DNA from: Halomonas sp. SpR1
Lineage (GTDB): Bacteria > Pseudomonadota > Gammaproteobacteria > Pseudomonadales > Halomonadaceae
Length of the DNA: 64,000 bases
Direction of reading: 5' to 3'
NCBI RefSeq assembly: GCF_031010175.1
Contig: NZ_JAUAMB010000021.1
Coordinates: forward strand, 19,559 to 83,558
The position numbers and the translations under genes were made by a program. The notes beneath the pieces are model-generated. The model had not been told where the DNA came from and did no database searches. It was given only the letters and a program-made list of their open reading frames with translations. Shown in pieces: positions 37,432 through 46,280 of the stretch (position 1 is the stretch's first letter; each line of letters opens with the position of its first letter).

Positions 37432-37650
37432 ATGACCGACATGGGAGTGTGTGCTTGTACAGGCTGTGAGCATCAGGTTTCCAGCGAGGATGCGGCTATC
37501 AGTGAAGGGCGCACCTATTGCTGTACTGCATGTGCCGCTGGTCACCCTGCAGGAAGGGAGTGTATCCATGAGGGGTGTGCCTGCAATGAACTTAACCGAC
37601 CCCCTGCTGGGGAAGAGGTAATGGAAGAGCCCAGTAATATGCAGTTTTAA
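37432..37650 (+). CDS. bacterial metallothionein (SmtA/BmtA-like)
   Basis: Small metal-binding protein of 72 residues with nine cysteines (C7, C9, C12, C30, C31, C34, C44, C49, C51) and nearby His residues, in the family pattern CxCxxC ... YCCxxCAxGHP ... CxxxxCxC. Members bind zinc, cadmium or copper in a four-metal cluster. GGGAG lies 8 bases before ATG 37432; an upstream ATG at 37408 would add MANVGDVI. The acidic C-terminal tail (EEVMEEPSN) is outside the cluster domain. Confidence 0.88.
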   Translation: MTDMGVCACTGCEHQVSSEDAAISEGRTYCCTACAAGHPAGRECIHEGCACNELNRPPAGEEVMEEPSNMQF

Positions 37651-37692
37651 CCTACTACATCGCTTTACTGTAAAATTGACAAGGAGTCTGCA

Positions 37693-37869
37693 ATGTCTAG
37701 ACAAGCCCGTATCGAACCCGTTATTGATGCCGATGATCTTAACGAGACTGTCACAGGGTGGCTGGTAATCGATGAGACAGTGCCCGAAAACGAAGTCGTC
37801 GTTTCCGAACATACCTCCAAGAAAGAGGCTATTCAGGCTGCAGAGGCGTTAGAGCAGCGCGAAGATTAA
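37693..37869 (+). CDS. small hypothetical protein, 58 residues
   Basis: Starts at ATG with AAGGAG 6 bases before and runs to TAA, followed at once by a terminator, so it looks like a real gene. The sequence is acidic; GWLVIDETVPENEV then SEHTSKKEAIQAAEALEQ has the beta-beta-alpha outline of DUF2188-like small proteins (a 'T-K-K-E-A' helix start). Function unknown. It may be cotranscribed with the metallothionein 43 bp upstream. Confidence 0.65.
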   Translation: MSRQARIEPVIDADDLNETVTGWLVIDETVPENEVVVSEHTSKKEAIQAAEALEQRED

Positions 37870-37886
37870 CGGCTATCTAAATATAA

Positions 37887-37910
37887 AACGCCTCGCTTAA
37901 GCGAGGCGTT
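37887..37910. terminator. bidirectional terminator
   Basis: Perfect palindrome AACGCCTCGCTT/AAGCGAGGCGTT between the small + gene and the convergent - strand HTH gene; AT-rich on the left side, so it can serve both directions. Confidence 0.8.
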
Positions 37911-37923
37911 GATTGGCTCTCGG

Positions 37924-38196
37924 CTATGGCGCCTCCAGCTCTAAGGTGCGACGCAGGGCGTTAAGTTCATCCACTCCCAGGTGCTCAAGCCTTCCGGCGA
38001 GCAGGTCGCTAATTTTCTGTACGGGAAGCCCTGCCCGGCGGGCAATTTCTCGGCTTCCTAGGTCTGATACGGCGATCAGACGTGTGATAATACGCATTAA
38101 CCGCGTACGTTTTTCAAGTTCCCTGACGTCGAGGTCAGGGCTGCTTCGCGGAGGATCAAGCTGTTCCGCAGTGGCAGTTGCGCGTGCCGTGCTCAT
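37924..38196 (-). CDS. small helix-turn-helix protein
   Basis: Protein of 90 residues. Residues about 40-75 (LIAVSDLGSREIARRAGLPVQKISDLLAGRLEHLGVDEL) form a Xre/lambda-type helix-turn-helix: the two helices around REIARRAGL and PVQKISDLLAG are clear. The N-terminal 25 residues are low-complexity Ala/Thr/Pro. Likely a DNA-binding regulator; no toxin partner is adjacent. It is divergent from purE with about 220 bp between, in which I see no gene. Confidence 0.7.
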   Translation of the reverse strand: MSTARATATAEQLDPPRSSPDLDVRELEKRTRLMRIITRLIAVSDLGSREIARRAGLPVQKISDLLAGRLEHLGVDELNALRRTLELEAP

Positions 38197-38415
38197 GTGG
38201 CTCCATCAGTCTGAAATGACAATCACACAATGCCGCCAACCGGTGCGTATTTCAATGCCTATTTTGATGAAAATTTCACGACCTCGGCAAAGCCCGCAAA
38301 CGCCGTGGCTCTGGTAGACTATCCGCCTTCCAATTTTGATGTGTGCCTGACGCGGCGCACGCTGTTTTTTAATTCAGTTTCGCTTTTTATAGGCCGTTGG
38401 GCCGAGGAGTTTTGC

Positions 38416-38931
38416 ATGTCGTCGAACAGCGCACCCAAGGTGGGCGTGATCATGGGATCCAAATCTGATTGGCCGGTCATGGAGCACGCGGTTTCCATGC
38501 TGGAGCGTTTGGGTGTGGCTTATGAAACTCGCGTGGTGTCAGCGCACCGCACGCCTGACCTGCTGTTCGACTATGCCAAGAGTGCTGCCGACCGCGGCTT
38601 GCAGGTGATTGTGGCGGGCGCAGGCGGCGCTGCCCACTTGCCGGGTATGGTGGCTTCGCAAACAGCGCTGCCGGTGCTGGGTGTGCCGGTGGAGTCGAAA
38701 GCCTTGAAAGGCCTGGATTCGCTGCTCTCGATTGCGCAGATGCCGGGCGGTATCGCGGTGGGTACATTGGCGATCGGCAAAGCGGGTGCTACCAACGCAG
38801 GTTTGCTGGCGGCGCAAATTGTCGGCCTGCAAGATGCGGCCGTACGCAGCGCAGTAGAGGCATTTCGCGCTGAGCAAACGCAGAAAGTTCTCGATAACCC
38901 GGATCCGCGCCCCGAGCCGGAAGCAGAATAG
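38416..38931 (+). CDS. purE: N5-carboxyaminoimidazole ribonucleotide mutase
   Basis: Purine-synthesis enzyme of 171 residues (class I PurE) that converts N5-CAIR to CAIR. Motifs: [12 protein letters not shown] near the N-terminus, the catalytic His in VSAHRTPD, and [15 protein letters not shown] and [27 protein letters not shown] binding the substrate. ATG 38416 is chosen because GAGGAG lies 6 bases before it and the product then has the family's normal length. Followed 11 bp later by purK. Confidence 0.96.
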   Translation: MSSNSAPKVGVIMGSKSDWPVMEHAVSMLERLGVAYETRVVSAHRTPDLLFDYAKSAADRGLQVIVAGAGGAAHLPGMVASQTALPVLGVPVESKALKGLDSLLSIAQMPGGIAVGTLAIGKAGATNAGLLAAQIVGLQDAAVRSAVEAFRAEQTQKVLDNPDPRPEPEAE

Positions 38932-38942
38932 GGAGTCTGGCC

Positions 38943-40112
38943 ATGAACTCTGGTATTGCAAAGAGCGCCGTTGTCAAAACCGACGTTGTAAAAAACATCG
39001 GCGTACTTGGCGCAGGCCAATTAGGGCGTATGTTGGCGCTGGCAGGTTATCCGCTGGGTAATCGCTTCACCTTTCTGGATACTACGGGCAACCCCAGTGC
39101 GGGCATCGGCGACGTTATTGTTGATCCCGATAATCAGCACTTGGCTGAGTTTTTAGCCAAGGTTGACGTAGTGACCTACGAGTTTGAGCACTTACCCGTT
39201 CAACTGGTGCGTGAAATTGAACAGCACAAGCCGGTCTACCCCAGCAGCCGAGCCATTGAAGTGTGCCAGAACCGGGTCGAAGAGAAGACGCTGTTTGATC
39301 GCTTGGGCATCCCTACGCCTGCTTACCGGGTGGTTGAGAGCGCCGAGCAGCTTGAAGCGGCTGCCCGTGAATTGGGTTGCCCGGTGGTGGCCAAGTCGGT
39401 CACTGAGGGCTACGACGGCAAAGGCCAGGCGGTCTTGAAGCAGCCTGAACAGGCGGGCGAGGCGTGGAACGCTATCGGTCACGCGCAGTTGGTCGTTGAG
39501 GCCTTTGTCGACTTCGTGCGCGAAGTTTCGATGATCGCCGTGCGCGGTCGCGATGGCGAGGTGGTTTTTTACCCCATGGCGGAAAACCAGCACGTCGATG
39601 GCATTTTGCGCTACTCGGTGGCGCCGCTGCCGGATCTGGACGCCAGCGTTCAGCAGACCGCTGATGGCTATATTCGTGCTCTGCTCGATGAGTTGGACTA
39701 TGTAGGCGTGCTGGCGCTAGAGCTGTTTCAAACCCGCGATGGCAGCCTACTGGCTAACGAAATGGCGCCCCGCGTACATAACTCCGGCCATTGGACGATG
39801 GACGGCGCAGTGACCAGCCAGTTTGAGAACCACCTGCGTGCGATACAGGGCCTGCCCTTAGGCGATACCCAAGCGATTGCCCCCACCTGCATGATTAATG
39901 TGATTGGTCGTGAAGGCGACAACTCGGCGATTCTAGCGCTTGCCAATACGCACCTGCATCGCTACGACAAAGCGGAGCGCGCCGGACGTAAGCTCGCCCA
40001 CATCAATATCCTCGCGCCTAACCACGCTGAGCTGCTGGAAAAAGTGAACGCCTGCAGCGCCTTACTGCCGGAGGCGCCGTCCCCAGCCTTAAGCTTCTCC
40101 ATTAAGCAGTAG
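38943..40112 (+). CDS. purK: 5-(carboxyamino)imidazole ribonucleotide synthase
   Basis: ATP-grasp enzyme of 389 residues that carboxylates AIR to N5-CAIR, the substrate of PurE. The N-terminal Rossmann-like part has NIGVLGAGQLGRMLALAGYPLG; the ATP-grasp core has VAKSVTEGYDGKGQAV and ALELFQTRDGSLLANEMAPRVHNSGHWT. About 17 extra residues precede the usual start; the ATG has GGGAG 7 bases upstream. Forms the purEK operon. Confidence 0.96.
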   Translation: MNSGIAKSAVVKTDVVKNIGVLGAGQLGRMLALAGYPLGNRFTFLDTTGNPSAGIGDVIVDPDNQHLAEFLAKVDVVTYEFEHLPVQLVREIEQHKPVYPSSRAIEVCQNRVEEKTLFDRLGIPTPAYRVVESAEQLEAAARELGCPVVAKSVTEGYDGKGQAVLKQPEQAGEAWNAIGHAQLVVEAFVDFVREVSMIAVRGRDGEVVFYPMAENQHVDGILRYSVAPLPDLDASVQQTADGYIRALLDELDYVGVLALELFQTRDGSLLANEMAPRVHNSGHWTMDGAVTSQFENHLRAIQGLPLGDTQAIAPTCMINVIGREGDNSAILALANTHLHRYDKAERAGRKLAHINILAPNHAELLEKVNACSALLPEAPSPALSFSIKQ

Positions 40113-40396
40113 CGCCACAAGCCGCCTTCTCTAAACTGCACCCCAGCCATTGGATTAACTTCCAAGGGCTGAGGTGTATTTGATTTTAGGTGAGTAGTGA
40201 AAGTAGCGTTTTTCAAAATTCATGAAATTTAACAATTCTTGCAGTGCTAAGTATTATTTTTTTATTTATTCTGGCCTCATTAGGTCATCTGATCCTCTTC
40301 TTTTGCATATGATCAGTCTAATTTATTTTAGATATTTGAATTTATTGATTTTATAAGTCTTCAACATATTACAAAAAAATATATGGAAGGTTGTGA

Positions 40397-41935
40397 ATGG
40401 TTAATTCATCCGACGAGAAAAGCCTTACAAAACGTCTGCGTCACGAAAAAATACGTTTGCTATATGGCAATGTTTGGCAGCCCGTTTTTGCAGGTGTATT
40501 AGGCGCTTTTTTATTAGCTTTTCTTATGAAGGAAATGACTAGCTCTGCTGTATTAGTGGGCTGGCTTATCGCGATATTGCTGGTTTATGGGTTACGTTTA
40601 AGAATCGCTGTCCACTTTTTACGCGTCTCTTCAGCGGATCAAGAACACCCTCGCTGGCTGCGCTTGTTTGTCATTACGGTATTCCTGACAGGATGCGTAT
40701 GGGGCACGGGCGGCTTGTTAATGTTTGACGGTGAACGGCCTGCGCAGGCTGCAGCCTTAGCCATTGTTCTAGCAGGTGTGGTGGCGGGGTGCGTGACGAT
40801 GCTATCTGCTCTATGGTGGATGGTTCTTTTCTTCATACTGCCTATTGCGATTCCACTACAGCTATTATTTATATTTTCTGATACCCCAACACATACCATG
40901 ATAGGTGTCCTGCTGGGCGTTTTTGTGTTGCTGCTAATCGCTACCAGTCATCGTTTGGGGCACCTCATTCATAATAATATTGAGCTGAATTTGACGATGG
41001 CAGCCCGTGAAGTAGAGCTGCTTGAAAGCGAAAATCGGTACCTCTCTATTTTTCAGCACTCTCCGTTAGGCGTGCTGCATTTCGACAAAACAGGCAGCGT
41101 TACCGGCTGCAATGAAAACTTATTGAAAATATTGTCCCTTGACCGTTCTAAACTACTGGGATTTTGTATGCAGCACGATGTGGATGCGGATATAGCAGCG
41201 GCTGCTCAAAATGCGCTGGATAAAGGTGCCGGATATTATGAGGGCACCCAGTTAATGTCTTGCTTATCCAGCCGTGCGGAGGGTACGCCGGTACGAGCTT
41301 TTTTCAACGGAGTGCGTGGCCTTGATGACGAAATTGTGGGCGGCATTGTGATTGTTGAGGATTTCACCGAGCGTAAGCGCAATGAAGAGGTTATTCACCG
41401 TCAAGCTTTCTACGATGCGCTCACCGACTTACCCAATCGCCGCCTATTTATCGAACGCCTGGAAACGCTCTGCGACCAAAATCAAACCGAAACGCAGAGC
41501 GGCTTACTGATGTTCTTGGATCTGGATCGCTTTAAGTTGATTAACGATACCTGGGGCCACGCTACAGGGGATGACTTATTGGTGCAGGTAGCTCGCCGCC
41601 TGGAAGGCTGTCTGAGTGAGGGAGATATGGCTGCTCGTCTCAGCGGCGACGAATTTGTGTTACTAGCGCTGTTGGAAGGGGAGGCAGCGGTGCCACTAGA
41701 AGCACGCGCTGAGAGTTATATGCGCAAGGTTCAGCAGGCGCTCTCTCCGCCTTACCGATTGGCAAGCCACGATACGGAGGTAACGCCCAGCATAGGGTAT
41801 ACCTGTTTTACGACCGCAGGCTGTGACCACGAGGAAGTGCTTAAACAGGCGGATATCGCAATGTATCGCGCAAAAACAGAAGGTCGGGCGCGGCTGTGCC
41901 GCTATCAACCCTGGATGCGCGATAAGATGCAGTGA
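40397..41935 (+). CDS. membrane-bound PAS-GGDEF diguanylate cyclase
   Basis: Signalling enzyme of 512 residues. Residues about 30-200 contain roughly six hydrophobic helices acting as a membrane sensor; a PAS domain follows (NRYLSIFQHSPLGVLHFDKTG, about 215-340) and ends VEDFTERKRNEEVIHRQAFYDALTDLPNRRLF, the usual PAS-to-GGDEF joint. The GGDEF domain has DLDRFKLINDTWGHATGDDLL and the signature S416-GDEF420; the first Gly is Ser, a variant known in active cyclases. No clear RxxD inhibitory site. It makes cyclic di-GMP. The 280-bp upstream region is AT-rich and holds its promoter; nothing else seen there. Confidence 0.9.
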   Translation: MVNSSDEKSLTKRLRHEKIRLLYGNVWQPVFAGVLGAFLLAFLMKEMTSSAVLVGWLIAILLVYGLRLRIAVHFLRVSSADQEHPRWLRLFVITVFLTGCVWGTGGLLMFDGERPAQAAALAIVLAGVVAGCVTMLSALWWMVLFFILPIAIPLQLLFIFSDTPTHTMIGVLLGVFVLLLIATSHRLGHLIHNNIELNLTMAAREVELLESENRYLSIFQHSPLGVLHFDKTGSVTGCNENLLKILSLDRSKLLGFCMQHDVDADIAAAAQNALDKGAGYYEGTQLMSCLSSRAEGTPVRAFFNGVRGLDDEIVGGIVIVEDFTERKRNEEVIHRQAFYDALTDLPNRRLFIERLETLCDQNQTETQSGLLMFLDLDRFKLINDTWGHATGDDLLVQVARRLEGCLSEGDMAARLSGDEFVLLALLEGEAAVPLEARAESYMRKVQQALSPPYRLASHDTEVTPSIGYTCFTTAGCDHEEVLKQADIAMYRAKTEGRARLCRYQPWMRDKMQ

Positions 41936-41944
41936 GCTGAACGG

Positions 41945-42748
41945 TTAAGCTAGTTGACCGATCAGCAGTAGCCATAAGGCGATTAATGCAAAGTGGCCAG
42001 GGTACCACGCTAACCATAAACGGCGCGGCATAACCAAACTGACAGGTGGGATTCGTTGAGCTGCCCCTGCGGCGAGCAACAGCACGATGACACACGTGCC
42101 TACGGTAAACGATTTGGCCATATCAGAGGCATTCATCTGCCCGGCAATCCAGAGTACCGGAAAGGCCGCTAAGCCTGCCCATAAGCGCGCCTGAAAGTGG
42201 CTCTCTGCTTGGCTTAGTGCATGCATGGCAAACATTAACAGTGGAATCAGCAACAGTCCGTTGTGACCGTACTCTACCCAAAAGCCGAGCAAGTACCACA
42301 CCGTAACGCCTACCGCCGCGCCTGCTAACAGCCAGGGTAAACCTAGCGTTTGCTGTTGGTAGTGCTGCCATCCCTGACGTACCAGCGTCCCCAAGGCTAA
42401 GCCACTGGCAAGGGTAAAGCAGACGTTGAGGATAAATGCGTCTGATGTACGCGGCATCATCATGTAGGGGAGTTGGGCGACCAGGCCGATAATCAAAATG
42501 CGCCGTGAGTAGCGTAAGGGATTGCGGGTATTAAATAGCCCGTGCCAAGCCACCATGGCGGCAAACAGCGGAAAGGCGATACGACCAATGGAAGAGCCTG
42601 CCCAGCTTAAATCCCAGTCCCCGGGTAGCACATAGCGAGTAAGGTGATCCACGGTCATGGTGATCAGCGCCAGCCACTGGCCCCAGCCAGTCCAATGGGA
42701 AGAAGGGCGAGGGAGAGTACCTGCATGTGGGCTAGTCGAGTGAGCCAT
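41945..42748 (-). CDS. TraX family membrane protein
   Basis: Integral membrane protein of 267 residues with about eight helices. The TraX signature is clear at the N-terminus: WLALITMTVDHLTRYVLP, then GRIAFPLFAAMVAWHGLFNTRNPLRYSRRILIIGLVAQLPY. TraX of the F plasmid acetylates pilin, but most chromosomal relatives such as this have no conjugation genes nearby and their target is unknown. It is convergent with the diguanylate cyclase, the stops being 10 bp apart. Confidence 0.85.
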   Translation of the reverse strand: MAHSTSPHAGTLPRPSSHWTGWGQWLALITMTVDHLTRYVLPGDWDLSWAGSSIGRIAFPLFAAMVAWHGLFNTRNPLRYSRRILIIGLVAQLPYMMMPRTSDAFILNVCFTLASGLALGTLVRQGWQHYQQQTLGLPWLLAGAAVGVTVWYLLGFWVEYGHNGLLLIPLLMFAMHALSQAESHFQARLWAGLAAFPVLWIAGQMNASDMAKSFTVGTCVIVLLLAAGAAQRIPPVSLVMPRRLWLAWYPGHFALIALWLLLIGQLA

Positions 42749-42835
42749 AGAACCTCCGTGTTGAATAGGCGCAATGATACACAGACAGAGGTAGCTTTAC
42801 CTAGTTCACTTAATTGGCTTGGCTCTAAAAGCAAA

Positions 42836-42859
42836 TTACCCCGGCAGTTGCCGGGGTAA
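42836..42859 (-). terminator. terminator of amino acid ABC operon
   Basis: TTACCCCGGCA and TGCCGGGGTAA form a perfect 11-bp stem with a 2-base loop; on the - strand it follows the substrate-binding protein gene. Confidence 0.8.
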
Positions 42860-42896
42860 TAGTCGGGGTGATAGACATCAAGGCTTGCTGTGAGGC

Positions 42897-43670
42897 TTAC
42901 TCAGCTTCACCGAAATAACGGTTGTAGATCTCGTCGTAAGTACCGTCTTCCTGTACTTCAGCCAGGGCTTCGTTGAACTTCTCGGCCAGCGCTTCATCGC
43001 GTTGACGGAAGGCGATGCCAAAACCGTCACCGAAGTACTCTTTTGGCTCGCTAATACGCTCGCCCACCACTACGTACTCAGCTTCTTCGCTTTCCAGCAG
43101 CGTGGACTGGCCAATCGGGAAGTCGAGGAAGACGATGTCCAGACGCTCAGCTTCCATATCCAGCACCATATCGTCGGCGGTGGAGTAGCGGCTAATGTCG
43201 GCAACGTCACTGAAGTTGTCGGTGACGTAGTTGTCCTGCAGAGTGCCACGCTGAACGCCAATGGTCATGCCTTCCAGCGTCTCTTTGGTGGCTTCGCTGA
43301 TACCCAGATCGCTTGCCGCAAACCATGCAGAGGGCATAGTGATGTAAGGGTCAGAGAACAGCACTTGCTCACGACGTTCGTCGTTAATGGTCATTGACGA
43401 CATGATGGCGTCGTAGTTGCGCGACATTAGGCCAGGAATAATGCCGTCCCACTCCTGCTCAACCCATTCGCAGGTAACGCCCATGCGGTCACATAGCTCG
43501 TTACCCAGATCGATGTCAAAACCGGTAAGTTCGCCTTCAGCGGTGCGGAACTCCATAGGCTCGTAAGGAACGTCCACGCCAATGCGTACATTGTCGTAAT
43601 CACGCGCCTGTGCCGAGGATGCGGCAGCGACTGCCAAGCCTAACAGCGAAAGAGATAGTAGTTTTTTCAT
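42897..43670 (-). CDS. polar amino acid ABC transporter, substrate-binding protein
   Basis: Periplasmic binding protein of 257 residues with a Sec signal peptide (MKKLLSLSLLGLAVAAASSAQA, cleaved near residue 22). The mature part begins VRIGVDVPYEPMEFRTAEGELTGFDIDLGNELCDRMG, the ArgT/HisJ signature, and the conserved DAIMSSMTINDERREQVLFSDPY and VQRGTLQDNYVTD are present. It is the last gene of an ATPase-permease-permease-binding protein operon. With astE next door, arginine (or lysine/ornithine) is the probable ligand. Confidence 0.92.
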   Translation of the reverse strand: MKKLLSLSLLGLAVAAASSAQARDYDNVRIGVDVPYEPMEFRTAEGELTGFDIDLGNELCDRMGVTCEWVEQEWDGIIPGLMSRNYDAIMSSMTINDERREQVLFSDPYITMPSAWFAASDLGISEATKETLEGMTIGVQRGTLQDNYVTDNFSDVADISRYSTADDMVLDMEAERLDIVFLDFPIGQSTLLESEEAEYVVVGERISEPKEYFGDGFGIAFRQRDEALAEKFNEALAEVQEDGTYDEIYNRYFGEAE

Positions 43671-43852
43671 CTTATTACTCCGTAGAAAGCGGGTTCACTT
43701 AAAAGTGATTCCCGTTTTTAACTGACAAATAGTTGTTAGCCGACAATTAAACTAACCCAGGTTGGCGTTGACGAAAAGGGGACGTTACGTTGTGAACCAA
43801 CGTTTGTTTGACGCTTGCACTGTTTTTCCATGATCAACCGGTTTCCCCATGC

Positions 43853-44584
43853 TTAAGCATCTTGCGGCCGTAGATGCGCCAGCAACTTTTTTTCCAGATA
43901 GCGAAAGAAGAACAAGATCGCGAACGTTAAGCACAGATAGATGGCGGCTACGAATAAAAACGCTTCGAACGGCGCGTAGTAGCGGGCGTAGACAAAGCGA
44001 GCAGCGCCGGTGAGATCCATCAGCGTGACCACGCTGGCAATCGCGCTGGCGTGAAGCATGAAGATCACTTCGTTGCCGTAGGCGGGTAGGGCGCGGCGAA
44101 AGGCGCTGGGTAAGATGATTCGGCGCATCATCAAGCTCTGCGACATGCCATAAGCGCGGGCGGCTTCAATCTCGCCCTTAGCCGTGGCTTTAATGGCGCC
44201 ACGGAAAATTTCGGTGGTGTAGGCGGCGGTATTCAGCGTGAAGGCTATCAGCGCTGGATAGAAGGCTTCACGCAGCACTGGCCATAAAAAACTCTCTTGG
44301 ATGCCATCAACAAAGACGACGCCGTAATAGATGATATAGAGCTGAATCAACAGCGGTGTGCCACGAAATACATAGGTATAGAGATAAACCGGCAGGCTAA
44401 TCCATTTATGCTTGGAGCTGCGCATAATGGCCAGCGGCACGGCAAGAATTAATCCTGCCACAAGCGATAAAAATACCAGTTGCGTAGTCGTGACCAAGCC
44501 TTCCCAGTAGTACCCCAGTGTATTGGCGGTGAAAATCGTATTGCCAGCGAGAAGGTCATTGAACCAAGTGGAAATATCGAGCAT
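43853..44584 (-). CDS. polar amino acid ABC transporter permease (HisM/ArtM type)
   Basis: Inner-membrane permease of 243 residues from this start, about five helices. The cytoplasmic EAA loop reads GEIEAARAYGMSQSLMMRRIILPSAFRRALPAYGNE, the coupling site for the ATPase. ATG 44584 is chosen because GGAGG lies 8 bases upstream; it begins one base after the stop of the other permease gene, so the two are coupled. A 180-bp gap separates it from the binding-protein gene. Confidence 0.92.
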   Translation of the reverse strand: MLDISTWFNDLLAGNTIFTANTLGYYWEGLVTTTQLVFLSLVAGLILAVPLAIMRSSKHKWISLPVYLYTYVFRGTPLLIQLYIIYYGVVFVDGIQESFLWPVLREAFYPALIAFTLNTAAYTTEIFRGAIKATAKGEIEAARAYGMSQSLMMRRIILPSAFRRALPAYGNEVIFMLHASAIASVVTLMDLTGAARFVYARYYAPFEAFLFVAAIYLCLTFAILFFFRYLEKKLLAHLRPQDA

Positions 44585-44585
44585 A

Positions 44586-45287
44586 TCACTGACCTCCAAA
44601 GCCGATGTCGTAGTGTTTCTGCAGGCGCGCGAAAATCCATTCAGACACGCTGGCGATGAGCAGGTACGCTACGGCGACGGGGAGCAAAAAGGTAAACGGC
44701 TCGTGGGTCGCCCGCGAGGCTTCCGCGGCCACACGCACCATATCGGTTAAGCCAATGACCGACACCAGTGCGGTGGTTTTGAGCAGTACCATCCAGTTAT
44801 TAGATAACCCCGGCAGCGCATGGCGCATCATTTGCGGAAAGCGGATGCGACGAAATACGAGGCCATTGCTCATTCCGTAGGCTTTGCCCGCTTCAATCTG
44901 GCCGTTATCCACCGCCATAAAGGCGCCCCTGAAGGTTTCTCCCATATAGGCGCCGAAGATAAAACCAATGGTCAGTACGCCTGCAGCGAAGGCATTGAAG
45001 TTAATGTAAATATCGATGTCGTAGCTGTAATAGAGCATGTCGCTGATGGCGTTAACACCAATCTGGCCGCCAAAAAACAGTAGCATCATCAAGACGAGAT
45101 CCGGCACGCCGCGAATCAGCGTGGTGTAAACCGTCGCCGTGCGTCTTAAAAACCAGTTGCGCGACATTTTCGCACTGGCGGTCAGTAGCCCCAAAATAAT
45201 CGCCAGAATCAGCGACAGCACTGCTAATTGGACGGTAACGCCAGCCCCCTCGATCAGCCGGGGACCATAACCTTGCAAATCAATCAT
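44586..45287 (-). CDS. polar amino acid ABC transporter permease (HisQ/ArtQ type)
   Basis: Inner-membrane permease of 233 residues, partner of the HisM-like protein. The N-terminus reads LIEGAGVTVQLAVLSLILAIILG and the EAA loop is GQIEAGKAYGMSNGLVFRRIRFPQMMRHALPGLSNNW. It lies between the ATPase gene (15 bp upstream) and the second permease. Confidence 0.92.
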   Translation of the reverse strand: MIDLQGYGPRLIEGAGVTVQLAVLSLILAIILGLLTASAKMSRNWFLRRTATVYTTLIRGVPDLVLMMLLFFGGQIGVNAISDMLYYSYDIDIYINFNAFAAGVLTIGFIFGAYMGETFRGAFMAVDNGQIEAGKAYGMSNGLVFRRIRFPQMMRHALPGLSNNWMVLLKTTALVSVIGLTDMVRVAAEASRATHEPFTFLLPVAVAYLLIASVSEWIFARLQKHYDIGFGGQ

Positions 45288-45302
45288 GGTAAGCCTCGCG
45301 GA

Positions 45303-46073
45303 TCAGTATTTAGGTGCCAGGAACTGCTGCAGACGCGGTGATTGCGGGTTGCCTAGTACTTGCGCTGGGGGGCCGGCTTCTTCCACTAAGCCTTGGTGAA
45401 GGTAAATCACTTGGCTGGAGACATCCCGAGCAAATCCCATCTCGTGGGTCACCACTACCATGGTGCGGCCCTCTTCAGCGAGGCCGTGCATGACTTTCAA
45501 CACATCACCGACCAGTTCTGGGTCAAGGGCAGAGGTGGGCTCGTCAAACAGCATCACTTCCGGATCCATCGCCAGAGCGCGAGCGATCGCACCGCGCTGC
45601 TGCTGGCCGCCGGACATCTGGGCAGGGTAGGCGTTGGCCCGGGCGGTTAAACCAACCCGATCAAGCAGTGCGTGAGCCTGTTCCAAGGCTTCTTTTTTAG
45701 GTTTTTTCAGCACATGAATCGGCGCTTCGATGATGTTCTCTAGCAGCGTCATATGCGCCCACAAGTTAAAGCTCTGGAACACCATGGAGAGCTTGGCGCG
45801 CATTTGTACTACCTGCTTCCAATCTTCGGGCTCGCGACCGTGTCGAGTGGTTTTAAAGCGAATGGGTTCGCCATGGACAATGAGGTCGCCATCATCGGGC
45901 TGTTCCAGCAAGTTCATGCAGCGCAAAAAAGTACTTTTACCCGATCCAGAGGCACCAATCAGGGTAATCACATCGCCCTTTTGGGCTTGCAGTGAGAGAC
46001 CTTTCAGAACTTCCGTATCGCCAAAGCGTTTTTTAATATTACGCACTTCAAGGGGAGTAGGCGTAGCGGCCAT
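45303..46073 (-). CDS. polar amino acid ABC transporter ATPase (HisP type)
   Basis: ATPase of 256 residues. Walker A GASGSGKST, the LSGGQ-type signature MSGGQQQRGAIARALAMDP, Walker B VMLFDEPTSALDPE and switch VVTHEMGFA are all intact. The extra loop around VHGEPIRFKTTRHGREP is typical of HisP/ArtP ATPases. ATG 46073 with GGAGC upstream gives the family's usual length. First gene of the four-gene operon; its promoter probably lies in the AT-rich stretch about 46120-46200. Confidence 0.93.
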   Translation of the reverse strand: MAATPTPLEVRNIKKRFGDTEVLKGLSLQAQKGDVITLIGASGSGKSTFLRCMNLLEQPDDGDLIVHGEPIRFKTTRHGREPEDWKQVVQMRAKLSMVFQSFNLWAHMTLLENIIEAPIHVLKKPKKEALEQAHALLDRVGLTARANAYPAQMSGGQQQRGAIARALAMDPEVMLFDEPTSALDPELVGDVLKVMHGLAEEGRTMVVVTHEMGFARDVSSQVIYLHQGLVEEAGPPAQVLGNPQSPRLQQFLAPKY

Positions 46074-46280
46074 ATCATTGGCTCCAGTACAGAGTTGCCG
46101 CAGCAACATATGGGTTTGATGCGGCTGGCGCGAAAAAAGGGGCGATTCTATCAGGCTGGGCGCATTATGCGCGCTTTCCTTATAACATTATGCACTCGAC
46201 GATAGTCGAATCGACGTCGAGTGGCCTGTTATCGCCTCACCATTATTATTGTCTTAGCTAAAGCAGTTCCGGCTTGGGGG

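Noticed and set aside
38197..38415. PurR-type operator before purE
   Set aside because: No sequence close to the 16-bp PUR-box palindrome is visible.
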